Shown: piece by piece, positions 55,501 to 62,087 of the stretch
Position numbering within the stretch: position 1 is the stretch's first letter
Layout: each line of letters starts with the position of its first letter
Origin: Nautilus pompilius
Taxonomy: Eukaryota; Mollusca; Cephalopoda; Nautilida; Nautilidae
Direction of reading: 5' to 3'
Assembly (NCBI GenBank): GCA_018389105.1
Contig: JACATO010000928.1
Location: 1 to 64,000 of the forward strand
DNA length: 64,000 nt
Program-made: the position numbers and the translations under genes
The notes under the pieces: generated by a model
The model's input: only the letters and a program-made list of their open reading frames with translations
What the model was told of the DNA's origin: nothing
Database searches by the model: none

Positions 55501-55538
55501 GGATCTTCTTATGGCTCACATAGGAATTTTTTCTGATG
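13188..55538 (+). CDS. ARID2: ARID2 (BAF200), 5' five coding exons; partial gene
   Basis: The exons (13188-13279, 13590-13683, 38416-38513, 55013-55167, 55320-55538) total 658 coding bases, or 219 codons plus one base. All introns are GT-AG and all phases match. ARID2 is the DNA-binding subunit that defines the PBAF form of SWI/SNF and acts in the nucleus. Residues about 13-113 form the ARID domain: an ELRQFH helix, then PFRKIPQIGGKDVD, LYRRV, GGWKKV and IYIRYLDEYEKVHFLGED, aligning without gaps to what I know of vertebrate ARID2. Residues from about 165 carry LLSGLPNEVDF and INVCTLLSN, the highly conserved start of the armadillo-like region. The known protein is about 1800 residues, with an RFX-type domain and C-terminal zinc fingers, so most of the gene lies past the window. 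No ORF competes with these exons. The start is the only upstream ATG in frame and lies in a CpG island. Confidence 0.95.
13331..13560. repeat. Homopolymer and TA-rich low-complexity block in ARID2 intron 1
   Basis: Successive C, T, A, G and A homopolymers (T about 21, A about 10 and 18), then C8G8, pyrimidine runs and (TA)n. It occupies most of the 310-bp intron. Homopolymers this abrupt are prone to assembly or consensus error. Confidence 0.85.
13590..13683 (+). CDS. ARID2: ARID2 coding exon 2
   Basis: The acceptor is TTTTTTCTGGCAG and the donor AAG|GTAGGT. The exon encodes residues 31-62 with the ARID core motifs PFRKIPQIGGKDVD and LYRRVIAFGGWKK. Codon use is strongly GC-ending here, unlike exons 3-5, because exons 1-2 lie in the CpG island. 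It ends in phase 0. Confidence 0.95.
13963..14030. repeat. CCGA, GCTC and CTG short tandem repeats
   Basis: (GACC)n at about 13972-13993, then GCTCGCTC, then (CTG)6 to about 14024, within intron 2 just inside the CpG island. Confidence 0.9.
14361..16430. other. ARID2 intron 2, AT-rich, no element recognised
   Basis: Strongly AT-rich DNA with poly-T and poly-A runs. TACAGTACTTGTCAAAAAA at about 16086 resembles a Tc1-type end and could belong to the transposase relic that follows. Confidence 0.4.
16430..17330 (-). pseudogene. Degenerate Tc1-like transposase
   Basis: Read on the minus strand from high to low coordinates. An N-terminal HTH-like stretch (SISYIIQKFESTGEVGN, about 17140-17090) is followed by a WHRKLTFEHWKTVHF block (about 16830-16785), GSICYNWIGDGIMDKKVY (about 16675-16620) and LIENIWVNVDTKVKSHG (about 16460-16410). 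The order and motifs are those of a Tc1-family DD(E/D) transposase. Many stops and frameshifts break it, so it is not functional. Confidence 0.75.
17331..21630. other. ARID2 intron 2, AT-rich, no gene recognised
   Basis: Contains (TA)n at about 18557, a T18 run at about 18677, (GT)n at about 20005-20018, and TA/CA runs at about 20812-20840. Short ORFs are chance. Confidence 0.45.
21640..22170 (-). pseudogene. LINE reverse-transcriptase C-terminal fragment
   Basis: On the minus strand, KIYKMVVRQALIYNTETY (about 22010-21962) matches the conserved post-catalytic KTVVRPALLYGAET segment of a widespread non-LTR retrotransposon group. It is followed by KVKEALK, LKCFGHVLRRDEKNPMRKM (about 21815-21760) and GRRRGKPKMRWKDEVARDM (about 21745-21690), the usual tail of these elements. 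Stops and frameshifts are present. The catalytic YADD region is absent, consistent with a 5'-truncated old insertion. Confidence 0.8.
22171..23840. other. ARID2 intron 2, no gene recognised
   Basis: AT-rich with a GATGATGGT-rich stretch near 22620-22700. No element was identified with confidence. Confidence 0.4.
23843..23920 (+). repeat. Probable tRNA-derived SINE head
   Basis: GTAGCTTAGTCTGGTGG resembles an A box, and GGCCTCCAGTCCTATC about 45 bases later resembles a B box. The spacing fits a tRNA-derived SINE. A long + ORF across it (23583-24014) is incidental. Confidence 0.45.
23900..24170 (-). pseudogene. Tigger/jerky-type transposase N-terminal fragment
   Basis: The minus strand reads HIILTLENKQEI (about 24140-24100, different frame), then IQKLSHKHGFDLSIIYNIKK, then QQIENFMSESKSQSG. 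This is the pattern of the Psq/CENP-B helix-turn-helix of pogo/Tigger transposases (KLAREF..STIYDIKKN..KIL.F). It is a fragment; the DDE catalytic domain is not found nearby. Confidence 0.65.
24171..27450. other. ARID2 intron 2, no gene recognised
   Basis: AT-rich with CATGCATG/CACACA runs near 25040 and a CACACACA run near 25338. A SINE-like patch at about 25560-25760 is too degenerate to call. Confidence 0.4.
27452..28900 (-). pseudogene. Integrase-bearing transposable element relic (Ginger/KRBA2-like)
   Basis: On the minus strand, an rve-type integrase core can be followed through stops and frameshifts. DLVDMQAMKDGNYQF (about 28566-28520) holds the first catalytic Asp, and ILQSDNGYEF (about 28395-28365) holds the second. 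A 216-codon open tail (28219-27569) starts near a PYKAW motif, comparable to the PYEAMFG segment after the integrase core in KRBA2/Ginger-like proteins. The tail is Ser/Thr/Pro-rich and ends GLKAEDVPPEQLSFC. The core is disabled. A second copy of the tail lies at 54366-54804. No long terminal repeats were seen. Confidence 0.6.
28901..30390. other. ARID2 intron 2, no gene recognised
   Basis: AT-rich. The 43-base sequence at 30222-30264 recurs exactly at 36178-36220. Confidence 0.4.
30222..30264. repeat. 43-bp exact duplicate, copy 1
   Basis: Identical to 36178-36220, starting TATTGAATTTTTTTC and ending ACATATTCCCTTTTC, with unrelated flanks. Probably a shared piece of an interspersed repeat. 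Confidence 0.8.
30393..30497 (+). other. Isolated CpG-dense mini-ORF in intron 2
   Basis: ATG at 30393 opens 34 codons (MPEYTLGNLEAFPKERSQPD then RTHVSGISTDTSSV) to TGA at 30495. The region 30440-30485 holds several CpGs and a CACGTG, against a CpG-poor background. It could be an exon of a nested or alternative transcript, or a recent insertion. I recognise no family. Confidence 0.25.
30500..34980. other. ARID2 intron 2, AT-rich, no gene recognised
   Basis: The stretch 31180-31760 is less AT-rich and looks like old element DNA, but no motif identifies it. The rest is simple AT-rich intron. Confidence 0.4.
34983..35560 (-). pseudogene. Tc1-like transposase C-terminal relic
   Basis: The minus strand ends SLAECMPENEQPLSCKGGWL (about 35045-34985), matching the LIESMPRRCQAVIDARGGHT end of Tc1 transposases. 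Upstream are TWVPQSPG (the WPARSPD position), a helical stretch with LTWIWRSLDKTM, and a VMVWGGIS-like area. It is broken by stops. Confidence 0.65.
35858..36570 (-). other. Coding-like stretch of unknown origin
   Basis: Minus-strand open segments at 36124-35858 (ENFGYQPIKEIPWLASSW) and 36570-36379 (DLAQRMCVVCKKHLSNENKY, with a C-x-x-C knuckle) look protein-like but match no family I can name. Probably the remains of one transposon. The 43-bp duplicate at 36178-36220 interrupts it. Confidence 0.35.
36178..36220. repeat. 43-bp exact duplicate, copy 2
   Basis: Identical to 30222-30264, lying between the two open minus-strand segments. Confidence 0.8.
36829..37404. mobile_element. Non-autonomous Tigger-like DNA transposon (MITE)
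   Basis: It starts CAGTTGTCCCCTGGTATTCG (36829) and ends with the inverted partner GGGGGGTCGACTG (37404). Flanking TA dinucleotides (36827-36828 and 37405-37406) are the expected target duplication. The 576-bp interior has no ORF. The end sequence is the CAGTNGNCCC...CGCGGGGG type of pogo/Tigger-group elements. CpG-bearing ends suggest modest age. Confidence 0.75.
37405..38415. other. End of ARID2 intron 2
   Basis: AT-rich, nothing recognised. A pyrimidine tract and TTTCTTTGCAG acceptor close the intron. Confidence 0.5.
38416..38513 (+). CDS. ARID2: ARID2 coding exon 3
   Basis: The acceptor is TTTCTTTGCAG and the donor TTAG|GTATGA. The exon encodes residues 63-95, VNEDQRWDELLEEFGIP followed by the ALKQIYIR helix of the ARID domain. 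Flanking introns are 24.7 kb and 16.5 kb. Phase 0 in and phase 2 out fit exons 2 and 4. Confidence 0.95.
38514..39102. other. Start of ARID2 intron 3
   Basis: AT-rich with a T19 run at about 38914. Nothing recognised. Confidence 0.5.
39103..40937 (-). mobile_element. Degenerate Tigger-like transposon with transposase relic
   Basis: The left end CAGTAGATGCTTCTTATTAG (39103) pairs with the right end GCTAATAGCTGGCTTCTACTA (40937). TA follows the right end; the left TA has mutated. On the minus strand a pogo/Tigger transposase can be traced: a DDE-region stretch with ICFLTDN (about 39975), DKDVIKNSNYTYLNA, then TLLDVLNLVMESWAAV and AYNCFRKEGF (about 39770-39690), the usual C-terminal helix. Stops and frameshifts are many, so it is dead. 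Its ends match those of the MITE at 55828-57014. Confidence 0.75.
41161..41745. mobile_element. Inverted-repeat MITE, family unassigned
   Basis: A 29-base end (41161-41189, TGCAGAATTTCCCAATCCAT...) recurs inverted at 41717-41745 with one mismatch. Weaker similarity extends outward for about 10 bases on both sides. Inner copies of a GATTACAC-like motif occur. The interior does not code. Confidence 0.7.
41746..42780. other. ARID2 intron 3, no gene recognised
   Basis: AT-rich; it may include the 3' end of the LINE relic that follows. Nothing definite. Confidence 0.35.
42790..44870 (-). pseudogene. Degenerate LINE (RTE/CR1-type) reverse transcriptase
   Basis: The minus strand, read from high to low, gives a linker region with a KRIAE... 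and HKRIDMAGHLVPIWNELV area (about 44400-44230), then QNKLMR..LESHMLANKQAGF (about 43720-43660), the reverse-transcriptase finger segment. An ICFNSFNRSTKD area (about 43580) lies where NLYHNFIDFKKAFD normally sits. Later VNKIELPTYLGITSVSA (about 43115-43070) matches the FKYLGS block. Stops are frequent and the element is ancient. Confidence 0.6.
44871..46560. other. ARID2 intron 3, no gene recognised
   Basis: Moderately AT-rich. The stretch 45130-45850 looks like old transposon DNA but no diagnostic motif was found. Confidence 0.35.
46568..46984. mobile_element. Possible hAT-type MITE
   Basis: CAATGTTTCCCATCAAGTGTGCTGTGG at the left and TGTGCCACAG ... GTTGGGGAATGCTG at the right are inverted and related. 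Putative 8-base flanks TTTTATAC and CTTTACGC agree at only 5 positions. The call rests on the end shape alone. Confidence 0.35.
47062..47600. mobile_element. Tigger-like MITE
   Basis: The left end CAGTTGAATGTCTCCAATCC pairs with the right end TCGGATTTTGGAGATTCAACTA. TA flanks both sides (47060-47061, 47601-47602). The 539-bp interior shows no transposase. Confidence 0.65.
47601..49076. other. ARID2 intron 3, no gene recognised
   Basis: The patch 47920-48250 has SINE-like shape (minus-strand GAGGTCTTGAGTTCATACC resembles a B box) but is too degenerate to call. The rest is AT-rich. Confidence 0.35.
49077..49795. repeat. Long (CA)n/(CT)n compound microsatellite
   Basis: About 720 bases almost entirely of CACACA and CTCTCT blocks, ending with (TAC)n at about 49792. 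A 245-codon + ORF of His/Thr/Ser/Leu across it is a repeat artefact. Confidence 0.98.
49796..51535. other. ARID2 intron 3, no gene recognised
   Basis: AT-rich. Nothing recognised. Confidence 0.45.
51536..51845 (-). mobile_element. Dispersed repeat copy 2, mariner-type N-terminal remnant
   Basis: Similar to 5331-5612 over nearly its whole length, including GTGGTCTCTTGACTGGC, GGTTAGTGGATTCTTGTTGC and CGATTGCTGCCATTTTGG. More decayed than copy 1, with CpG sites changed to TpG or CpA, as expected of methylated intronic DNA. Confidence 0.65.
52150..52970 (+). other. Coding-like relic, family unknown
   Basis: Several overlapping + segments are open (106 codons from 52168; 62 codons from 52779) and Lys/Glu-rich (DEAEEIRKH near 52655). 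No diagnostic motif. Probably a decayed transposon or retrocopy. Confidence 0.3.
52971..54080. other. ARID2 intron 3, no gene recognised
   Basis: AT-rich with (TA)n at about 53805. A GC-richer patch at 53380-53480 is unassigned. Confidence 0.4.
54085..54350 (+). pseudogene. Tc1-like transposase fragment
   Basis: The + strand reads GNAMVWGSM (about 54105-54130), then HLMFQLDNAACPS (about 54238-54275), matching the VMVWG and FQQDNAPCH motifs around the second catalytic Asp of Tc1-like transposases. Only the middle of the protein remains. It abuts the integrase-family copy. Confidence 0.55.
54366..54804 (-). pseudogene. Second copy of the integrase-element tail
   Basis: Clearly homologous to 27452-27900 and in the same orientation: CTTTCAGACAAGCAC, TCTGGTGGAACATCTTCAG, CCACCATCACCACTCCAAT and GCTCTAAGAGATCGGGTA are shared. 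It lacks the integrase core. The two copies show this is a repeated element rather than a single gene. Confidence 0.7.
55013..55167 (+). CDS. ARID2: ARID2 coding exon 4
   Basis: The acceptor is TTATTTATTAG and the donor CTG|GTAGGT. The exon encodes the end of the ARID domain (YLDEYEKVHFLGEDPD) and a linker ending in a conserved IPRSYKYNQHKVS segment, which corresponds to the IPSSYNYQQHSVS region of vertebrate ARID2. Intron 4 is only 152 bp. Confidence 0.95.
55320..55538 (+). CDS. ARID2: ARID2 coding exon 5
   Basis: The acceptor is TTGCTTTTCAG and the donor GATG|GTAAGT. The exon encodes about residues 147-219, including EYEKLEKALLSGLPNEVDF and INVCTLLSN. This is the most conserved stretch visible and begins the armadillo-like region. 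The exon ends in phase 1. The expected next exon (an FWKDIVDD-like segment in vertebrates) was not found in the remaining 8.4 kb. Confidence 0.95.
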
Positions 55539-55827
55539 GTAAGTACATTTTGTTTGTTGATTCTGCTGTATTTTCTAATATTATTAAGTTTTATACTGAT
55601 ATGATAGGGTCTTATTTTAATCCAAATAATTAAAAATACCTATTAATTTGTGCATTTGTTGCAGGTGATAGCTCATGATTTTAAGTATATATATAAGAAT
55701 TAATTCTGTAATTACTATTATTGTTTATAATATGGAATAAACTGGTTATGTTTGTTTTTATTTTAGATTTGTATATAATATTTTTAAAAGTTTAATTATT
55801 TTCTTAGAAAACCTTTTAAAAAAAATA
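55539..55827. other. Start of the intron after ARID2 exon 5
   Basis: AT-rich; nothing recognised. Confidence 0.5.
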
Positions 55828-57014
55828 CATTAGAAGCTGGTTATTGGCAATTCTGATAGACAGCTCTTTGTTATTAGCAAATTTTTTTTGAGAACCAATC
55901 TCACCCCACTAACTGTATTGTTAATGGAATTTGGATATATTAGCAATTGTCACACTGTTTATTGATGACTTTATTAGAGTTTTGGGGGGCATAAGATTTA
56001 CAGAAGTCTTGTAATTGCTTGTACTTTTTAAAATTATTAATGTCTAGCATTTTACTGGCATATCAGTGGAAGAAGCATATTAAAACATTTTAACTATTGA
56101 CATACAGTTGCCATTTCCTTTGCATTTGGATGCGCAACCATCACCTGCCTGCATTTAATTACTTTTAAAAACAAACTGAATTTGCAACTGCATTCTTCTA
56201 ACAGTTGACTCTGCTGTGTGTCATGGCTATCAAATGTCTACACCTGTCTTTTGTTCTGGAGTTACTACGTGAACCTTGTGCTGAGCAAGTGCAAATAGCA
56301 GAGTTTTTGTTTCAAAATCTGTCATTTCACGTAATCTACAGAATAGTGCTGACACTTTGAAGGAATATGAGATCAGCACAAACTGAACCCATAAACACCA
56401 ATAAAATAACAAGGAGGCTGAAGTTAACCCTTTAAGAAACTAAATTTTTGGTATAAAAACATAAGATAACTACTACTTTTAAAATTGTGTCAGCATTGAT
56501 TGTAAGTACAGTATTGTATACCAGATGTTTTATGTTTGCTTTAGTAGTTGTAAAGACAACTGTAGTACATTGCTGCATATACAGGGTGTCCGTAAAGTTA
56601 CTATACAGTCTTACCAGTTTACGATCACGTCCCAATTGAACCAGCCTGGAATAACTGTCTGGGCAGGAATATCGTCTGATGGAATTGTGGGTCCACAGTT
56701 CTTCGACGGAACTGTTACAGGAGAAAGGTACCTGGACAAACTGAGAAATGTCATCGTACCGGCATTGAAACAACGACCAGTAACTTGTAAGACTGTATAG
56801 TAACTTTACGGACACCCTGTATATGTCTATTCCCCTTTTTATTTTGCCCATGCAGTTTGTAAACAGTTGTATTATGGAGTATTTCATGTTTAACTTTTAA
56901 AATTGTATCAAATAAAAATTTAAAACATATATTTCAGTGTCATACTTCTACATATATGGATGCTTTTTGTTTATTGAAATTTTCTGAGAGGTTGCTAATA
57001 AGCAGCATCTACTG
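55828..57014. mobile_element. Non-autonomous Tigger MITE, interrupted by a nested MITE
   Basis: The left end CATTAGAAGCTGGTTATTGG (55828) pairs with the right end GCTAATAAGCAGCATCTACTG (57014). TA flanks at 55826-55827 and 57015-57016. The right end closely matches the left end of the Tigger element at 39103 (24 of 27 bases). Without the nested 238-bp insertion the element would be about 950 bp. Confidence 0.7.
56582..56819 (+). mobile_element. Mariner MITE with perfect 33-bp terminal inverted repeats
   Basis: The ends CAGGGTGTCCGTAAAGTTAC (56582) and the exact inverted copy (56787-56819) agree over 33 bases, flanked by TA. The interior keeps a transposase segment, TVWAGISSDGIVGPQFF and VTGERYLDKLRN, from the region between the first and second catalytic Asp of a mariner transposase. 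It is an internal deletion derivative. Perfect ends indicate a fairly recent insertion. Confidence 0.85.
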
Positions 57015-59223
57015 TAGATAGTCATCTTACTATTAGTTAGCAGATGAATTGCTGTGTGAACAGGAAATTAAAAGACTCAATAGAGAGTTTGCTTTTGTGT
57101 CTAATATATGTTATTTGATTATTTTTTCCTTTTTTTTTCCATCTTTTTAATACCTAGGAATATTTATTTATTTAGAGCATCAGAGTAGCACAAATAAACT
57201 TTTCTTTGCTTAGATTTTTTCTAAATTTCTGTCACCTCGTAGTTTGACATGCAATATTATTCTTCATAAAATGTGTATTGCACTTTAACCTATCACTAGC
57301 CAAGGACATCTATAATCATGGCTTTTATTATTAGTTGTGCTTGGCAAGTGATAGCCAAAGTTTCAATATCCTAAGAATGATCCCAGAGTGATTCCTTCAC
57401 CAGGAAAAGGGCAGCTTGGAATGAAATTGTAGTTTTTATTTAAGTTTGCACACTTTCATCTAGGTAATATAGAATGCTTTTCTGATATTGTTGGTGCTGT
57501 TCATATCCCTATGATCATAATCTAAACATTGAATTAGTGACCCCTTTTTTATTAGGTGGTATCTAGAGTATCACACTATATTATTACTAGAAATATGCAG
57601 TCATCTACTGTTTTATCAATGTTGTTTTTTTATTTTAAAAAAAAATAATTTCTTTATTTTAGACTGCAGATGTCTATAAAGCAGATCAAGTTGTGTATGG
57701 AAGGGAAGAGTAAAAGGAAAATATCTTTAAATGTGCTAGAACTAAGAAAACAAATGAATGAAACAGTTATTCTTGCAATAAATTAAAACAGACAAATGCA
57801 AAAATACATTTAAAAGTTATATATTTTTAATAATTTAATTAGCCAGCTTATTGGCATTATTACTTAAAAAAATAAACTTGAAAATAATAAACTCTTTTCT
57901 TTCAGTATTGTCTGCAAACCTAAATGCATTCTGCTTGATTTTCGTTTAGTTGCTGTAGTCTATGGTATACATTGTGGCTGTCTCTAGTAGTCTGTTAGTT
58001 TTTGGATCAGTCGGTATGAACTATCATTAAAAAAATTAACTTGAAAATGTTGGGTCTCTGTATACATGTGCATCTCAAACTTTGAAACAATAAAAGAGAT
58101 CTGGTCAAGCTGTAGATAATGATTCCAGTAATTGGACCCAATATCAACTGAAAGTAAATTGTAGTATTAGATGTAATAATGGTTTCATGAATTGTTGATA
58201 GTCATTTTAATAAATGTCAAATAAAATAATTTCTATGGAGAGTTCTAAAAAATTTTTTTCAACTTGATAAAAATATCTGGATATCTTCAAGATAGAACTT
58301 CTGAGAACATGATGAAGGAACTATAAAAGATAATAGATACTGGACCATAGTACTGGTCAAACATTAGACAGTGACTATTATATACTGAAAAACACTAATA
58401 ACAACACATCATAAACAGTGTGTCAAATAATTGGCAGTTTAAGATAAAAAGTAAATTATAATATTTCGGATTTTTTTAGCTTAAATAACAATTGCAGTTT
58501 GAAACATACAGGAATCTTTTAAAGAATATGATGGTAATGTTTCAGAAGTATTTAAATTGTATGACTAGCTTTCTAAGTTTGTAATTGTGATGTTATAATT
58601 TGAAAAAAAAGAGAATTTTCAAGGAAAATAAAAATTGTAGTCACTGATTAACAACATTTTCTTCTGCAGTAAAGGCAACTTCACCCTAAACTTAATGATT
58701 TTCATAGTTTTAACAACTTGAGGGTGTTAAGAAAATTTTAAATCATTAGGTTGCAAGCTGGTAACTTTGCTGCCACCTCTGTGTACATGGGCCTTCTAGT
58801 AAAAATCTGGAGTTTTGTTTTTGTTTTTTATACTTTATTTAAGTATCACTACCATTTTACATTTGCTTAACAGTTTAATAAAATTTTTAAAATATTTAAT
58901 ACATTGAAGAATTATGAGCTTAGACACAGATTAAACTATTAATTTGTAAGGATTATCATTCATTTATGAATTGTTTTTATTCCAGCATTATGATTTTGAA
59001 ACATTTTATTTCAAATAAAATAATATTATCTAGTTATATCTTTTTAAGTAAATTGCTTTTTTGTTTTCCCCTTCTCCAGGCGGACCATGTTTTTCTGCAT
59101 GTATAGCATTTTAGATATCTATATGCTCAAGTACTTAATAAAACGTCTTCAAGAAAAAGAGGGGTATTCATTTTGGTAAAATTGCTTAAATGTTAGCCTT
59201 CTATTTAGAGCAATATCATTATA
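57015..59223. other. Intron after exon 5, no further ARID2 exon recognised
   Basis: AT-rich. A good acceptor, CCCCTTCTCCAG at 59089, is followed by only ten in-phase codons and a stop. Nothing resembles the next conserved ARID2 exon. Confidence 0.4.
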
Positions 59224-61192
59224 CAGTTGATGGTTGATATAAGCACAATGATCTATATATAAGCACTTAATCGTGCAGTCCCAGAAATTTCCATATATAT
59301 TTTTAATAGGAATAATCTTTTTAAGCACAAAATCAATATAAGCATGTGGAATGAATCCAGGAAAAACAGTAAAAATAAAGTTGGAAAGTCTGCGAAAACA
59401 GGCATGGTGTGGAATAAGCTGATTTGTATAAACCATCTACGTAAAGCATGATATCTATAGGCGACAGCATGACATGCCTATCATTCCTTTAATTAAGTAT
59501 GTTCTGCACAAAGTTCATTATGGCTTAAAAACATAAAAGTTTTACATTAAAATTCAAGCTAAAGGTTATTCAGGCAGTTCATAATGGTCAAAAGAAAGTT
59601 GATGTTGCACGGAAATTCAACATTGACCACACGATGGTTAACCGATGGTTGCGAAATGAAGAGGAGTTAAACAAACTCAGGTTGCAAAATAGAAATCTTT
59701 CTTGAAAGAGAAAGTGGGAAGGAGTGTTATCAGGTCTGGATCAGTAGCTGTACAAATGGTTTGTTGTCATGAGGGAGAAAAGGGCAGAGTTCTCTGGACC
59801 TCTTTTAATAGAGAAAGCTAAGTCTTTAGCTCAAGAACTCTATGATGGTTATGAAGATCTTCTTCCAAACTCCTTTACTTTCGGTTGGCTACGAAAGTTC
59901 CAAAAGAGATTCAATATTGTCTACAAACGAGAACATGGAGAAAAGGCAGATGCTGACTTATCTGGGGCCAATGAATGGAAGAAGACTGTTTCGCCAGAAC
60001 ATCTGCAACATTATTCAGAGGAGGCAATTTTCAATGCTAACGTGACAGGACTATTTTAGGGCCACTCCTGATGGTACACTGTCCAGAAAGGATGAAGAGG
60101 TCAGTAGAGGAAAAAAGAAGGAAAGACTAACTGTTTTTGTGGCGTCAAACATGACTGGCACTGAAAAACTAGCTCTGCTAGTGATCAGCAAGAGCCAAAA
60201 TACAAGGTGTTTTAAGAACAAGAAAAACAATCTTCCAGTGCAATATGAATCAAATTCTGCAGCCGGATGACTCTAGCTTTATTCACAGAATGGCTAATAA
60301 AGTTGGACGAGAAAATTTGATGCAAGAAAAAGAAAATACTGCTGCTGCTAGATCAGTGCCCTGCACAGCCTAAGGAAGTCACAACAACAAATGTAGAGGT
60401 GGTCTACTTGCCAACGAATACAACGTTACTTATACAGCCAATGGATGCTGGAATTATTCACTGCCTTAAAACACACTATCGCAAACAGTTAATGAAAGAG
60501 TTGGTTGCATGCTTAGATAGTGGCCAGGATGAATTTCTTGTGAATGCTGTTAAATCTATAACTATTTTGGATGCCATTTTCATGCTAAAAACTGCGTTGG
60601 ATAATGTGACCTGGACGACTATCCAAAATTGCTTCAGAAAATGTTTGTCAATGAATCAGGGAGAAACGCTTCAATGCAGTGAAGATTTTGAATTAGAACT
60701 TTTAAACAGTGAAGAAGGCTCAACATTGGATGAAGAGTTTATCGAATGTGATGGTCAACTTGAATGTTTTGAAGAACTGAATGAAACAATAAGTGATGAG
60801 ATAGAAGTGTCGGAAGATGACATTGACTACTCCACTGCAAGCACTTGCTATACTTGATGATGTGAAAAGAGTTCTTGAAAAAAATAGTATACCAACTCAA
60901 GAGTTAAAGAACACCCAACATGCAATCCGAAGTTTCATAATACAAAACAAGTGCATGCGACAATCTTCAATTTTAGATTATTTTTCTAAATAAATATTAA
61001 CTGCTTTAATTTTATATATTTTATGAAGAAATAAAATTTGTATGTTTTTTATTACACATTCCTCTAATATTATCTAAATGAATATGTACAAGAAATCCCT
61101 TTTAAAAATGGACTTATCGATATAAGCACATTGATTGATATAAGTACAATTTGTGCTGGTCTGGAGAAGGTGCTTATATCGATTATCAACTG
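59224..61192 (+). mobile_element. Nearly complete pogo/Tigger element
   Basis: The ends CAGTTGATGGTTGATATAAG (59224) and ATCGATTATCAACTG (61192) are inverted, 20 of 23 bases alike, and flanked by TA (59222-59223, 61193-61194). Extra ATAAGCAC copies sit inside each end. The interior carries a full transposase in order: helix-turn-helix, CENP-B domain, DDE domain and C-terminal tail. The length, 1969 bp, is typical of an autonomous Tigger-type element. Confidence 0.85.
59540..60993 (+). pseudogene. Tigger/pogo transposase pseudogene
   Basis: The + strand reads KVIQAVHNGQKKVDVARKF (Psq-type HTH, about 59560), KWFVVMREKRAEFSGPLLI (CENP-B type, about 59755-59812), NANVTGLF (about 60033-60056) and GTEKLALLVISKSQ (about 60155-60195). 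ILLLLDQCPAQPKEV (about 60335-60375), PTNTTLLIQPMDAGI (about 60405-60450) and a final QSSILDYFSK (60961-60990) follow. The first catalytic Asp (normally NADETGL) is Asn, so the enzyme would be inactive even without the stops near 59703 and 59746 and the frameshifts near 60058 and 60837. The second and third acids (LLD and PMD) are kept. The C-terminal motif fits a PCNA-interacting (PIP) box. Confidence 0.85.
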
Positions 61193-61800
61193 TAGTTTGA
61201 TTTAGGACAATTTTTTTTCCTGTACATTTTACTGAGTTATCTGATGTTAAGATAACCAATATATGTTGTTCCATAGTGTTTATCTAATACTTCTGCAAAA
61301 AACTGATATTTGACTCTGAAATTAAACATTCACATGGATATCTAGTTTTTTTTTTCTTGACCTGTTTAAAAAAAAAAGAGAGAATAAAAGATACTTTGTT
61401 AGGTAAAAAATGGAGATTTGTCTAGTTGAATCATGACTATGTGGAATATTCTCTAAGTCACATAGTATCCACCAGCATTATATCAAACATTTTTATGAAG
61501 CAAGAGAGTATTTTATTTGGTTCTTTTATCTTATTAAACACAAAATGATCTGAGTCACCATAAACTTTGTTGAGGCATTCATTACTCTTTCTGAAGTTAT
61601 CACAACTACTGAGACACCTTTAATCACAGAATCACACATTTAAATTATTTCAGCTTGTAATGAAAGATACTTGGATGCAAGCACAATACTAAAGAGATCA
61701 ATATTCTATCTTTCAAATATATTATGAGTGTTTCAGGAATCTTCACTTTATAAACATTGTTCTGTAACAGGATATTAATTTTACTTCATTCAAATAATCC
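61193..61800. other. Intron after exon 5, no gene recognised
   Basis: AT-rich, nothing recognised. Confidence 0.45.
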
Positions 61801-61802
61801 CT

Positions 61803-62087
61803 ATGATACCAGACTTCTCGAAAGCAATATTGCTTCCAAGAAGTCATTGTCAATGTGGCAATACAGTTAGTATTGTCAACTTTCGCCTAGCTGATGTCAT
61901 TCTGAAAGATTTCATGACTGTGTCACAGAAACTTTACCAACGCCACTGGGCACATTCATATCAAGCACCTGCATTAGACAGTGGAGGACAATTATTGATG
62001 AAGGGAATAGATTTAGAAGAAATAACATTAAGCAACTGTGTAAGCAGTGAAATGATGATGCAAGTATTACAATCAATGCTACTTTAA
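61803..62087 (+). other. 94-codon ORF of unknown nature
   Basis: An open stretch with protein-like composition (GIDLEEITLSNCVSSEMMMQ near its end), longer than expected by chance in AT-rich DNA. I recognise no domain. Probably a decayed element. Confidence 0.2.

Noticed and set aside
57661..57713. Possible ARID2 exon 6 after a TTTATTTTAG acceptor
   Set aside because: In the required phase it reads only a few codons before a stop and has no similarity to the expected ARID2 segment.
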